From: Chrysoperla carnea
Lineage: Eukaryota; Arthropoda; Insecta; Neuroptera; Chrysopidae
Length of the DNA stretch: 64,000 nucleotides
Reading direction: 5' to 3'
Assembly (NCBI RefSeq): GCF_905475395.1
Contig: NC_058338.1
Span: 41,017,935 to 41,081,934, forward strand
Part shown: piece after piece, positions 47,601 to 60,561 of the stretch
Numbering within the stretch: position 1 is the first letter of the stretch
Layout of the letters: every line of letters begins with the position of its first letter
Program-made: the position numbers and the translations under genes
The notes under the pieces: generated by a model
Database searches by the model: none
What the model was told of the DNA's origin: nothing
The model's input: the letters and a program-made list of their open reading frames with translations, nothing else

Positions 47601-50169
47601 AACAGGTTTACACACCATAATAAAAAAAAGGCTTCAAATGCACGGTAAGAAATGCATGGCGTTTATTACAATGCTGGTATGGTATAGAGACACATACTAT
47701 AGTATCTATGTTAGAGTAAGTAATATAACAGTATTGAATGGGGCTATTCATCAAAAGTAAATCCATCAAAAGTACCTATTGTGGGTATCGCCAAACAGTA
47801 TATATGGGTCTGGCAGCCATGCTGCATTGACTCGTCCGCTTTAACTATTGCTAATGTTACTGTTGCTTTAATAGAGTACACAGTGTTCACACCAATACTG
47901 AAATAGGGATATCCACAAAAAATTTCTTAACTAGTAGTAAACTTACCCACTTGCACCCTAGTTGAAAATTTGCAAAAAGATTTAAAACGTGATCCTAGTT
48001 TGTAATTTGTAAAATTTTTGTTTGTTTGGGTCGTCCGAACAAAGGAAGGGAAGCGTTAAAGGGTTAGTTCATCTTACTTATCAGTTTGTACAGAAGCAGA
48101 GAAATATTTTTTCTCCAAAACCAAATTATTATTGTTTATTTTACTCTAAAACATGAGTTAAGTTCATACAATGTTTAATATTTTTTTTAAAGAAAATGTT
48201 AACCACGATTAAAGTCAGCCTTACCATGAGATCAATATCATATAATTTTTTTTAACATAACTTATAGACTTGTACCAATGTTTTATTGAAATAATGTTTC
48301 TTTTATACCAAAAATGATCCAATTGTTTAATTATTAGTCATGTGTAATAAATTTTACATTAAGAAATGAAAATGATAATTCATCTGGTTTGGTATCATTT
48401 GTAGAATGTAATATCTATACGAGTACTAGTGAGAATATACTTATATAATAATCATTATATCAACTCGCATATACATTTGTCATACACACCCTTTTTGGTT
48501 GTTGCAATACACTATTAAATAGTGCCTTTTGGCTGTTTTTGGGGAAGTACAAAATACAATTATAAAGATTAATAATTTTATAACGTTGGATGAACGAGGG
48601 GTGATTCAAATCATTTACATGAAATTATTCATATTACATATTATAATTCTATCTTTCCCGTATACATATTCTAACTCTTTCCAGTTGTACAATAAATTGT
48701 ATTTGTTGGTCAGAAATCATGTCTCTGAACAAGAATTTCAGTTGGGAAGGGTGACTGAGCTAAAATTGAACATGTAGATTGGTCAACTTCACTTTCAGAT
48801 TGTATATATTTTATAATACATAAATTTGATGTTAAGATCATTAGTTTAAAGAGTTCTTTCCTTACTTCTCAACATGCTTGAAGGAGATATATTTTCACCG
48901 TCATTTAAATTCGATAATATGGGAAAAATTTATTTTTCAAACACAACCCCTTCCCTAAATAAAAAATCCCACATTCGATAGATACTAGATACGATACGCT
49001 TTGTAGACAAATATTACCTAAGCAACGCCTGTTGTTTGTACTCCAGATAATTGCGGAATAAATTCTCAAGCATAGTTCTTTTGGTTTTATTTCGAATTTT
49101 AGCTTGCAGCATTTTCAGATGTAAGAGCAAACTCTTACAAACCATTCTGAAAAAGAGAAAAAATCCTAAAAAGTGTACCGTTCTTACTTCTATACATGCT
49201 CGATGAGTGGGTTTTTTTTTTCGACGTTCTTTGAGTTCGATATTAAGAGAGAAATTGAAATAATTAAATTTTCTTATCGCAAGCTGGAACGCGGTTTGTA
49301 TCTATACATGGTAGAAGTATATATAGCTTTAAAAAATTTTTCGACCAAACCTTTTCTCCCAAAATGAAAAATACCACCAACTGTGTTTACTAAATTTGGT
49401 GAATCTGTAGATCTATCGGAAGCAATTAAAAATGTTTGATTTTTCTCAAAAATTTTTAGATGAAGGCAAAAAAGACCATCTTTCTTACATGCATAGAAGT
49501 GAAGAGAGTATTTTGGGAGTGGTGGGGTGTTTTTCTCGTTTAAAGTCGAAAGTCATCGAATAAAAACTTGACCCTTGTAACATGTTTAGAAAATAAGAAG
49601 GATATTTTTAAAAGTGTTTTTCACTTTCAAAGAATAGCAATTTTAATTAACAAACTCAACAATAACATCAAAATAAAATTCAAAGAACCTTATAAAGTTC
49701 CTATCATAGACAGTGTTCAAAACATTAATGTGCTTAATAATATTTTCAATTCAATTTCCTTATTCATTGACATACCTGTATACTTAAACAAAAGCTTCAA
49801 AAATGTTTTATATTCAACATATGACATTTAACGTACATAAAATTTATTCAAAAGCACATTTCTAAATAGGTATTAAATGAACTTTTACCTGACTGCTTAT
49901 TTACGTGAATAATAATACTAAACTGACATATTGAAATGTAAAACAGAATCAAAGTCAAAGAGTTCTAACAAGTTTAAACATTCCATATTGCATCAAATGC
50001 AATTTCTATTCAACTATCAGACTTTATTTATTACAGTACAGACAAATTCAAAAGAATTGGTACAGCTGGTTAAATAACTCGTTCGTGAATTGTATAATGA
50101 ATTATACACAAAGATGATTTTCAAAGGCTCATAAAAGTCGAATTTCATTTTTAATTAGAAATCCATATT

Positions 50170-50310
50170 TTTATCCCATGTATACATGAAATATATCATG
50201 GTATACTGAGTTTAGTCCCAAGTTTGTAACGATCAAAAATATTGATGGAGCCAACAAAATTTTGGTATAGGTGCTCATAAAATTACCTAATTAGTCCATT
50301 TTTGGGTGTC
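50170..50310 (+). repeat. Dispersed repeat, family B copy 1
   Basis: Blocks 'tgaaatatatca', 'gtttagtcccaagtttgtaa', aaaatattgatgg and 'cataaaattacctaattagt' match, in order, the reverse complement of 60196-60330. The sequence after it (gtccgcttgtccgtctgtct, then gataactcaaaaacgaaaag) looks like the interior of a common insect interspersed element. No coding frame. Confidence 0.65.
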
Positions 50311-51759
50311 CGCTTGTCCGTCTGTCTGACAAACGATAACTCAAAAACGAAAAGATATATGAAGCTAAAATTTGTATAACGTGTTCAGGACGTAAAATCT
50401 GAGTTCGTCTATGAGCAACAGGTCAATTGGATCATGTAAACCGTTAGAGAATAAAAGTTCAAAATAAACAACTACAAAAATAAACTTTCATACAAAAATA
50501 AACAACTTTTGATTGAAACATTTTTTCGTAAACATCACTGTTTACCCGTGAAAACGCATCAGTTATATGTGTGTGTCACGATTGCGTAATCAACACTGTC
50601 TATACATGGTATTTGCACAATTTTCACAGTTTTCTAGGATAACAGTTTAAATATCATTTTTCCCCTCACTTTTAACAAAAATTTTAGCAACTTGATGATG
50701 AAATCCCAATATTTTTGTATTCAAATGTTTAAATATAACAAGTTGCCTGATTTTAAACAATTTTTTAACTCTGTTTAATTATAAAAATTTGAAATATATT
50801 ACTGAACAATTGACTTTTATTAAATCATGAAAATGACCTTCATGTGTTATATTATATGGGTCTAAAATCTAATTCATGTTCATGATTGGTAAAAGGAATG
50901 GGAAAATTTTTCCTTTATAAAGTATTAACCAGCTTTTATTCAAAACTATTTCCGTAGACTTAATAAATTTGGCGGAAACTGAACGACATTTATGCATCTT
51001 TATTTTACTCCTGGTTGGTTTTAAGGAAGAGACCATTCATAATGCCGCCTATTAATACTGAGCTTTTCATGCACTTTTTGTCCATGATAAAAAATGGTAC
51101 GTTTGGCAGCTGGGAACGTTAAATTTAGAAATCGAACATATCATTCGTTTAATAAATAAGTTGTTGTCAGAAAAATAATTTGTAATCATACTTCTCTCAA
51201 TCACAAGAATTAAAAGAATTTATTTTATAAATTTATCTGGGAAATGAGAACTCTATATTTACTGTAGATATAGAAATGAATGCTATTTCATTAAACTATT
51301 CATGCAATCACATATTCTATTTTTAAATACCACTACGTAGAAGGATGTTAAAACTTTTAATTGTTATTATTATTACTATTACGAATAGTGCACCAGATAA
51401 ATATGGAAAAAGGATTATGAAGAGTGGTGGTTGGTGAATGGATTAAGCAATTGGAGCAATATTTGCCGCAATTAGTACTTGGATGTGAGACTGCTCTGTG
51501 TTGTTGCCTTTCAATTATTTATTTCTATTATAATTATTCCATTGGCTTTAAGTTTGTAAAAATTGGTAATGTTGTATAAGAATTAATAATCAATTTTAGT
51601 TGAAACAAAGTCCACCGTGTCATCTAGTTTATTATAAAACATAATCTTAGATAAATGGTTTTATAAAATCACATTTTGAACTGTCATTTCCTTAACTGCC
51701 AAATAATATTTTCTTTGTGTCTCTTGATGATAATTTGACGTTTTTAATTAATCAAATTG

Positions 51760-52545
51760 AATATTTCCCTCACAAACATATACACAACAAACGAAAATCA
51801 TTGCCGAAACCCATCTAACTTCAAATTGTTCATGCTATCCAAACCTTCATCCTTCTCAATAATGAACTCCTCTCCAATATATACAAAAAAAAACAACACA
51901 AAACCTAAGACACCCCGGATCAATCAAAAAATAAATATAAACGTAATACTCAGTGAAAAAACAAAAAATTCAACACCAACACCAGCACAGGTTTATAAAC
52001 AAATCTTCCACGAAACAATAGAAAGGTACCAGCAATGTACCAAAATCTATACGGATGCTTCAAAGAAAAAACTCTGCCAACTGCTTGTGCGTTTACAACA
52101 GTAGATTCTGCACAGAAATACAAACTACAAACCGCCAAACCGCAGAAGATGTCGCGATTTACAAAGCACTAAAGCATATTGAAAAAGATAATACCAAACT
52201 TTTTTTCATCACAGACTCCATGAGTGCAATAAAAACCACCATAAACAATTCTAATGCCATATCAATAATACAACAAATCCAACATAAAACCCAACAACTA
52301 ATCAATAAAAACTTCCTGATCACATTTCTATGGGTCCCAGATCATTCAGAGATAACTGGAGACTAACATGCCGATATAACAGAACCAAAAAAATCCACAA
52401 AGGGCGAACATAAAACACAAACTGATAGAAACGCGCAACAACGATTGGAAAACGTCACCGACAACACTCTAAGGAAAATAAAAAGGCATGCACTGCTATG
52501 AAAAATTTCAACTCAACTCGGCCGACAAGAACAAATAATAAATAA
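51760..52545 (+). pseudogene. LINE (non-LTR retrotransposon) fragment, RNase H region, frameshifted
   Basis: The fragment is A- and C-rich on the plus strand, unlike its surroundings. One frame (51757-52104) ends with the RNase H entry motif KIYTDASKK. The next frame (52055-52366) continues with TAEDVAIYKALKHIEK, then the second acidic motif ITDSMSAI, and finishes with FLWVPDHSEITGD, the 'WVPGH-x-x-I-x-GNE-x-AD' motif of the RNase H domain, where Gly-to-Asp and a stop (TAA before HADI) show decay. At least one frameshift and one stop separate the parts. Such an RNase H domain C-terminal to reverse transcriptase is found in I, R1 and Jockey-type elements. No reverse transcriptase domain remains here. 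Confidence 0.85.
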
Positions 52546-55149
52546 TAAGAATAAGAAAAAATAATATTATTTCCAAACCAGCAATACGATGTGTTTATGG
52601 GCGCATCATGTTCTCAAGAAATCATGTTTAAAATGAAGTTATTGTGACGTTCTGAGGATTTCTAATGCCCCAGTGTAAGACTAGTTTACACTCCTGTTAC
52701 CATTAACATTATGTTAGATCCTTTGCACAAAGCATATAATTTGATCATTTCATAAAGACATTTCTTAAAGTACTTGGTGAAACTTTATAAAGTTTATGGT
52801 CAAAACTAAAACGTAGTTTAGATTAGGTAAAAATCTGAATAAAATTCGTATGAATTTCGTGAATGTAATTTTACAATGCAAACACATTGAAAACGTACAG
52901 TTTGTATTAAATAAGTAAAGTGTATGACTAAAAATTGTACATGACATTCAGAATTCAACATTCAGACAGAACATAATATGCTTTTATGTCTCTCAGTTTT
53001 ATTTCTAATGAAAGACTTATTACATGTATTCATCCGTGCACACAATATATACACTCCGGCACTAGCTAAGTGTCTTATATTCGAATATTATGGAACCAAA
53101 ATAAGCTCTACCTTAAAAAAAAAAAATAATTTTATTCTTTAATCAATTACATAAAATTTGACAGAATTTTTGATATTCTTTACATAATATTATATTATCT
53201 TTAATTACTAAATATCTGACTTTGCTCGGTATTTTTTGAGTTAAAAGACACAAACTTTATCACTAATATAAGACCGTTTAAAATATCTCCTCACAAATAC
53301 CAATTTGAATGTCCCGGAAATGTCTTTTATTTCGTTAACTACGATATACACCAATAGATGTAAGGTAGTGTCATATTTTGCAGTGCATGTTTCAGTTTTT
53401 CATGAAAAGGCGAATAAAACAACGTTTTTTAAAAATGTAACTGCTAGATCAAGCCATTTCCAAGATCGTTGATATATATATAAATATATATACAAGAATT
53501 GCTCGTTTAAATATATAGGATTCCTTACGTAACTAAGGCTTTAAGGTTATTCATACATTTATAATTGTATCCCACCTAGCTGGATCCCGCCACATTTCGC
53601 TGTGGGAATTATGGTTGCATGGAAATATATAATTAGTATCTAGTAAATTTTATGAAATTTGATTAACCACCGATAAAAGAGATTTTTAAACGGCCCACTT
53701 TGTTTTAATCATTTTAAAGACAAGTTTGAGGAATAATCACCAATATAAGATGTGTTTGGCTACAATATTTTGAGATACAAACGAGAGCGGCTGCAACAGT
53801 CGGGGCCCATTATTGGTAAGATTCGAGCCGGTCTATATTTTAATGGGTCCCGAATTTTTAAGACGCTGTGTATACTACTGGACTTGTTTCTTTCCTTTCA
53901 GATTTTTTATCTGAAAGTACAGTTGTTTATCACAAAAAAAGTTTGATGATATTGTTTGAATCATTCAGTGAAAATATCTTATCTCCTCGGGAAAATTTTT
54001 ACAGGAATAGGTATCGCTTTAGGAAAGTTTTCATTGGTTTTGTATTTTTATTCATGATATCTTCCAATAATTAATCGCGAAAGATGCATTTCCGAAATAA
54101 TTAATATTGACGTTTATAATTTCACGTAATTTAGAGTTTATTCATGTGTTTAGTATGAAACAAAAGTATTTTGTTCAATAATTCATACACTAACTAAATT
54201 CATAAGTATAGAAAATTGAATTTCCTTATTACTTTCTACAACCACTGTAGTTGAAGCTGCGAGTAGACACTAGTTATTATTATATTTATAAACAGAGACT
54301 AGATTTTCATTTCTTAAGTTGACAATTGTCTTGTACCTGATACGACATATCTATATCTTGATAGATAAGATTTTCTACTATTTTATCCTATATGAGTTTG
54401 TCGTCTTGTACATGACATTACTTACCCCCTTTTACTCTTCTTCATACATCCATGCATACAATATTCATGGAGCATTTATTTCTTTATAGTTTGCATTATA
54501 CCTAGTTTTGCTTCACTATGCATTTGTATAGCAAGATTTTCATGTACAATTCATATACAATAGCAGTGTACATGTAACTTTTACAAATTAAATTGTATTA
54601 GTTTCATTATTATATTCCATACATACAGTAAAAACTGTTTTTAAAAGCATCTAAAGCATCGTTGTATACTAACTTGTTACTTCGAATAGTACTAAAGTCA
54701 ACGAAAACAATGCAAAAATTGTACTATTCAATAAAACTATTATTGTTATCATTTATTTCCTACGAACGCTTATCTGTATCTTGATGAACTAATATCAAGT
54801 TTTGAACTTCGAAGATCCTGTATTAAAAAGAGAAGGAGAAGAAAAATGGCAAAATTTTTAACCTTCCTCCGGTTTTTTCTAATTAATTTTTTTTCGTTAT
54901 GTGCTACATCACCTGTGGTTATTAAAACATGTTTGTATGCCAATTCGTTACAGAGAATGAAGCTTCAAAAAACGGTTATTTTTCAAAATTCGTAAAAAAA
55001 TTCCAAACAAAACCTTCTTCTATTATATCCAAATTATGATGAATTGTTCTTATAATTATGGTTTCTGATTAACTTCACTAACACGCGTTAATGAAATCAA
55101 ATTTTGCAGTTTGTGACTGGTGAGTAGATACAGGCGAAGGAGTTTTGGA

Positions 55150-55881
55150 TGTGTCATATTCGGGACGTGTAAAGCCGTCAACCAATTTCTCATTGTTTTA
55201 CCTTGTCTGGCAAGCACCGTTGACTTTCACTTCTCTCAAACGACGCAAGAACTATTCATCTGCCGAAAGTTTCTTTTTCACACTGAACTCTAGCAGTCTC
55301 GGAAACTCCTGTCTTTCACTACAGCTAGTTCACCTACTACAACTCCTCTACAGAAAATACACAAGTCTGATTCACTAGATGTAGTGAATCCTAATGGCCT
55401 TCGAAAAGGCCATACTGAAATTTGCGAAAACACGGATTCACCCGACTCTCTTGAAACGTCAATTCAACGAATAACTGAAACGATTTGTCCGAAGTTGGTG
55501 CTTGTAATCAGGAACTATAATTACAAAATCATTTTATCGTAATTCGAGTATAACAGAAGGAAAAACAGTTATTGAGGAAGAACCACAGAAGGTCGATATT
55601 TTTGCAATTTTCCCACTCTTCCTCTTCTCGCACTGGGCCCTCAAGATTTAAGATTTGAGGAAATTTGATTATCCATTACTTTCGACATTAATATTACTTA
55701 TCGAGCCACAAATAATTATTGCTATAGCAACTTTAATGAAAATTACTAAAAAATCTACCGGCTGCTATGAGCTCCTGCTTGGGTTGATGAGTAATCCATT
55801 TGCTTCTTCCGTTCCAATTGTTGTGGCTTATTCCAAAAACGATGCACTTTTCCACTTTTTCTTTGGCTTATTGCAAGAGTA
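55150..55881 (+). pseudogene. Decayed coding-like block of unknown origin
   Basis: This block is richer in G+C than its surroundings and has long open phases that replace one another. They include SGRVKPSTNFSLFYLVWQAP (55145-55378), then a phase with SLDVVNPNGLRKGHTEICEN up to about 55540, then one with GKTVIEEEPQKVDIFAIFP. The last continues past a single stop into DYPLLSTLILLIEPQIIIAI and ends at 55882. The minus strand is also rather open (for example ATTIGTEEANGLLINPSRSS), so the coding strand is not certain. An old mobile element or processed pseudogene is most likely; I do not recognise the family. Confidence 0.3.
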
Positions 55882-56164
55882 ATCGTATTCGAATCAAGTA
55901 AATAGATGACGGCAAAGATAAGAAATATTTATATTATACTAGATGACGACTCAGGTCAGAGGAAACTGGGAGTCACTGAAGGATGACTTTACTCAGAAGT
56001 TTTATGGCTATTTTTATTATTAATGATGGTGAGGTAGCTTAGCACATGTCCTTACTGACGATGTCATAGATTATTTCCATTGTTGTCTCAGACAAATAGA
56101 AAGAAATAATATTTGATAGAGAAGAAATATTCTTATTTATCCTCTGGTAATGTCAAACGATATA

Positions 56165-56165
<1 letters not shown>

Positions 56166-56244
<79 letters not shown>
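56166..56244. repeat. TA microsatellite
   Basis: About 38 TA dinucleotides in a pure run. Frames reading YIYIYI on either strand are artefacts. Confidence 0.95.
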
Positions 56245-56246
<2 letters not shown>

Positions 56247-57742
56247 CTTTTGTTTCATAGTCGACAGTTTATACATACATGTCATAATAAATGAATCTTT
56301 CTTTATATTATACATTCGAAGGAGTATGATCTTTCCAATGTTGTCTATTATATACTTGTATGTACTCTAACCACGTTCACTTGTTTCTACTTTATTCTGT
56401 GCTCTATTTAGATGAGTTTATTCACACAACTTACTCAAGCAATACGATAAAATTACATAAGAAATAATTATTAAACCAAATTATTCGTTTGACATCAATC
56501 TATCTATGTCAATAGAATTTTAACAGAATTTTAAAAGTATAATAAAATATATGTATTGCTATTAAATAAAAACTAGCAAATCGGTCTAGTTTCATCTGCG
56601 CACGGTACGCATAGATGGGCGGAAATTTTCGTGCTTTCAAATTATTAAATAAGTTGATATTAATTAATAAATTTTCTCTTCATTTACATTGAACTTAGAA
56701 AATTATCAAGTAATTTAGCTTGTACTTCCCCATGTTATTTCTCTGAGATAAATTGATAATGAATTGTTTATACTAAAAACAATATAAATTTTAGATCAGT
56801 GTCGAATTTACAACATTTAGATAAGCGAGTATGCGATTCTTTTATTCATAAGCGTTAAAGCCAGATTTGATTTTTTTTATTGATCAAACTTTACATCACA
56901 TATTTCTTGTTGATACAATTGTCATTAATTACAAAAATTGGGCCAAGTATTGGTCGTATTGTATATACACTATGCCCTATGAAAGGAATAACCAAGCATC
57001 ATTTTATTAGATTTTCAAGAGATAAAATGTAAATGAGCAACATCTTATTATATATAGTTAAATTGGTCTTTAAAAATTCAATGCAAAGTTATAATTAACT
57101 TTTCATCTCAGATTATTATTTCATGAAATGTATGCTCTCAAAACATTTAACTGATTGTAAACATAGATTCGTACAATGCTGGGTTATTAATATCTTTCCA
57201 CTCATGTATTTTACCTTACTTTAATCTTGCGCAGTACCTAACCAACTTTAGAATGTTCACGGGACTAATCATTTCCTATACAAGTACCATAGACGATACT
57301 TTAAAGCTAAATAACTAGATGAGTCAAATCCGTGCTCTAAATGTGTCAGCTCTTGGATTACCTACCTCTTGTTTTTTACTCAACTTTCTAAGAAATTGTT
57401 GGTAATTTTTATGATAAAAGCCTGCGCAGTTTTATTTAAGCTATAATTTATTTAAAATCATCTGACTTTTGTTTGGTCTACAGCAAAATTAATATTTTTT
57501 ACCAAAACCGCTCAACAACATTATCATATGCTGAAGCACAAAAAACAACACAAAAATTAAATTTTAAAAATCCAATTTTTAATAACACAAATACTTTTTG
57601 CACCACTACTGTTATTTATTACACAGCGTATTTCAATATCAATGCTTGGGCAAAAAATTTATTATTTTGTTAGTAAGAAAAAACAGTAAATAAATTCATA
57701 TAGTTTTATAATCATTATTTTGTTATTGAATTGTTGTTAATA

Positions 57743-58901
57743 ATGTTTTTACAAAATAGAATATGTGTTTTTATCGTACTTTTTGCTTTGGTTGAATTGA
57801 ACGATTGTCATTTAAAACTCCTATCCGGTATCGCCAATCATGTGGCAACCACCTTAGACAGAGTTGAACAAAAAGTGCACCATAGTATCGGAAAATTAAT
57901 TGGTAAAAACTGCGATAAAAATAGTGCTGATGTACGACCCCACGGGTTTGAACACAATCACGATCGAAACATTAATCAAAATTTTGGATCGCATGGAATT
58001 AAAGAATATTCACCGGAGGGAAATTTTGGACATGTAAATCTTGAAGGTAATACTCAATTAAAACAAGGAATCGATGATAGTTCGTTGTTACAGGGTGAAA
58101 TTAATAATCAAAATGGATATGAATCACAAGCGGGCATTCTTGGTAATAATAACCAAGGCTATGAATTTCATAATAGCGGTGTAAAACCAAGTAATAATAT
58201 TCGCAGAAAGCCAATCAATCTTGATGATTTACCGAACCAAAATAACGATGTTGGATATTCAAGTTCAAATGATTATATTTTTACAAGAAGACCTATACGA
58301 CAAGACGATACTACTGTAACGGATCCCACTGTGGGCAATTCACAAAGTAAGTAATGTATTTTGAAAGATTTAAGAGCGGAGATCATTGAAGCGCATGCGT
58401 ATGCAAACCATATTGGCACAGTCTATTAAATCGTAACTGAAACTTCAGATAAAGTATGTAAAACTGTTGATTGTCACCAAATATTATGGCCAGGAAAATT
58501 TTGTTTTCTTGTTTTAGACTCAAGATTTCAATTTTTCCGAAGCCCAATTAAATATAACAGTTATTTAGTTACTACTTTTTTATAATAAATTTTTGTACTT
58601 CATCACGTTTTATAGTAAATTTTTGTACTTGATCACGGTTTAAAAGTGTGATAAATCAAAGCACGAGTAAGTGCATGACAAAAACAGCCAGCCTGAGGAT
58701 TATGAAGAAAGTAGCATCTGATAGCAACTATCACTTTAAATGCCTTTAAACAAAATTAAGATAAAAGAATGAATACGAAAGACGTTTCTTATTAATGTCG
58801 ATCATGTCACTGTCTTTAACCAACAATGCTAAGAATTTAAAAAATAATAATATTTTCTAGATGGTGTGAAAATAGACGTACGTTTCGGCAACGAAGAATA
58901 A
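57743..58901 (+). CDS. Small secreted Asn/Gln-rich protein, two exons
   Basis: Exon 1 is 57743-58346 and exon 2 is 58861-58901, giving 214 aa in total. The ATG at 57743 begins a typical signal peptide (MFLQNRICVFIVLFALVELN, cleavage near Cys-His at about 23-24). An amphipathic stretch follows (LSGIANHVATTLDRVEQKVH), a basic segment with one Cys, and then a long low-complexity part rich in Asn, Gln, Gly and His. Exon 1 ends in phase 1 at a consensus donor (CAAA then gtaagt). Exon 2, after atattttctag, adds NGVKIDVRFGNEE and stops. AATAAA lies at 58958-58963. No known domain is present. It is probably an insect-specific secreted or hemolymph/cuticle-associated protein, with function unknown. 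It precedes a similar gene by 1.66 kb on the same strand. Confidence 0.7.
58581..58641 (+). repeat. 30-bp tandem duplication in the intron of the first secreted gene
   Basis: tataataaatttttgtactt catcacgttt is followed at once by a near-identical copy with three changes, one of them an extra g (tatagtaaat start, gatcacggttt end). Confidence 0.8.
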
Positions 58902-60485
58902 AAATTATATTTACTCATGAACTTACCTGTATATATTTATGTTACTATTATTAGATAAATAAAATCGAGTGACAAATTTCTGCATATATTTCTTGTAATT
59001 ATATCCTGGGCGTAAAACAAAAAAGTAGATGAATGACCACAAATTTGTTAGAAATATCTTAAATAAATTTGTTATCATTTCATAAACTTTTTAATTTCAT
59101 TTGAACTCCAAATTTTAGCATTAAAAAAAAAATCAATTATTTGAAGTCGACATTATTATTTTAATATTACGTAAAAGAAAGTTCAAGGGTAAGCTTTTAA
59201 AATATATTTAAATAACCTCAATAAAATAAATATATTGATAACAAAGAAATCAGCTAGTACACATGTGTAAAGTCTGAGGCCATGCAAATAAGCAATACTT
59301 ATGTCGCGCAACGTGGTGTCTTAATTTTGGCTTTCAAAAAAATAATTATTTCAATCTATTCTATAAAAGTAACCCATTTACGGTATCACAATGGACCCTA
59401 TGGTCTATAAAAGTAACAATATAGATTTTCGAAAACGTCGTAAATTTTTCCTAAACGAAACATATAATTTCTTCTTGGTGATAAAATTTTTTTCTCTTAG
59501 TAAAATAGTAAATTCCTGCTGTTACTTACTGTACTTACCCGTACCTACTGTAATATATACAATACATAATCAACAATAACAACAAAAATATTTTGATCAA
59601 AGTGGGTAACATATGTAAAAACCGCAAAAATTATTGCATCAGAACCGAAAAGATATTATATTTTTTTGTGGAAGCAGTGGGAACCAATTCAAATTGATTA
59701 AAAATTTTTCTTAATACCCATTTATTTGATATGCATAGTGAGACCTAATCAAATAGCATTAAATAGTGTTTCATTAACAAATTAAACATATCTTTTGTAA
59801 TTTATCGTTGATATACGTGTATCATTGCCACATTCTCCTATTCTCTCACATTCAAAATTTGATCCGGATTTCTTAACCCAAAATACTGCATTCTAATTCT
59901 CATATGCTCATTTGTTCCTTGGCAATTCAATAAAAAACAGTACCCTGATTTCATGCCATGACCCAGCACACACACTCTTTCACCATTCACTTTTTATTTG
60001 TTCTCCCAAACGTACTTTCCCAATCTTAAATTTTCAAATACTATTCTCATTTTTCTACCAGCATCTGAATGATAATGTGATCCGTATTCAAAATGCCCTG
60101 TACTATTGAACATTTCCAGAGGGCTTTAAACGAATCAGAAAATCGTTTAAACTTTTGTTCGTTTCTTTTGGTTATGGTCGCGATTAACTTATTTTGAAAT
60201 AGACTAATTAGGTGATTTTATGAAAGCCTAAAATAAAATTTTGTTTGTAGTATCAACATTTTTAAACGCTAAAAACTTGGGACTAAACTTGAACTGCTCT
60301 GATATATTTCATATACACAGGCCACAAAGTATTAAAATGTTATTGTGTTATGAGTAGTAAGCGAAGTAATATTTTATGCCATTAAGAATTTTTTAATATT
60401 TTTGATACAAAATCCTAAAAGTTCATAATGAATTCATCATTTTTAATAAATCTAAATATAATCGCGTCCTATTTTTAAGATAAGT
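58902..60485. other. Spacer between the two secreted-protein genes
   Basis: This holds the poly(A) signal of the first gene (58958-58963) and a dispersed repeat copy on the minus strand (60196-60330). Otherwise it is A+T-rich sequence. Frames at 59391 and 59912 have no signal peptide or family resemblance and are not called. Confidence 0.5.
60196..60330 (-). repeat. Dispersed repeat, family B copy 2
   Basis: The reverse complement follows 50170-50310 through 'gaaatatatca', 'gtttagtcccaagtttttag', aaaatgttgat and 'cataaaatcacctaattagt'. It lies just upstream of the second secreted-protein gene's promoter, within about 160 bp of its TATA box. Confidence 0.65.
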
Positions 60486-60493
60486 TATAAATA
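60486..60493 (+). promoter_or_regulatory. TATA box of the second secreted-protein gene
   Basis: tataaata stands about 30 bp before a cacagtta sequence (around 60517-60524) suited to be the start site, and about 75 bp before the ATG at 60562. The geometry is that of a TATA-type promoter with a short leader. Confidence 0.5.
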
Positions 60494-60561
60494 CAGCAAT
60501 ATTGATAAAAATAATACACAGTTAATATAATTTATCTTATTGCATGTACCTAACTATAACC

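Larger units (their letters stand above)
40772..57742 (+). other. Presumed TMTC intron 1 (left part) with repeats
   Basis: No convincing TMTC exon follows, so this is best read as the start of a very long intron. It holds a 36-bp tandem duplication (43641-43712), a minus-strand SINE head (about 44418-44620), a dispersed repeat copy (50170-50310), the LINE fragment (51760-52545), a broken coding-like block (55150-55881) and a TA microsatellite (56166-56244). The frame at 47494-47760 overlaps an acceptor/donor pair (after cactatacag; before gtaaga), but two phases are equally open, so it is not called. Frames at 42496, 48529, 49173, 49568, 53752, 53868 and 57473 are unassignable. Confidence 0.5.

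Noticed and set aside
47494..47760. 88-codon frame overlapping an acceptor/donor pair (possible exon)
   Set aside because: Two different phases are equally open between the splice-like sites and neither resembles a known protein, so no reading can be preferred.
57731..57742. Upstream TTG as the start of the first secreted protein
   Set aside because: Nuclear animal genes start at ATG; the ATG at 57743 begins the signal peptide.
60544..60561. Upstream in-frame ATG as the start of the second secreted protein
   Set aside because: The ATG at 60562 has a much better context and places the hydrophobic signal peptide directly at the N-terminus.
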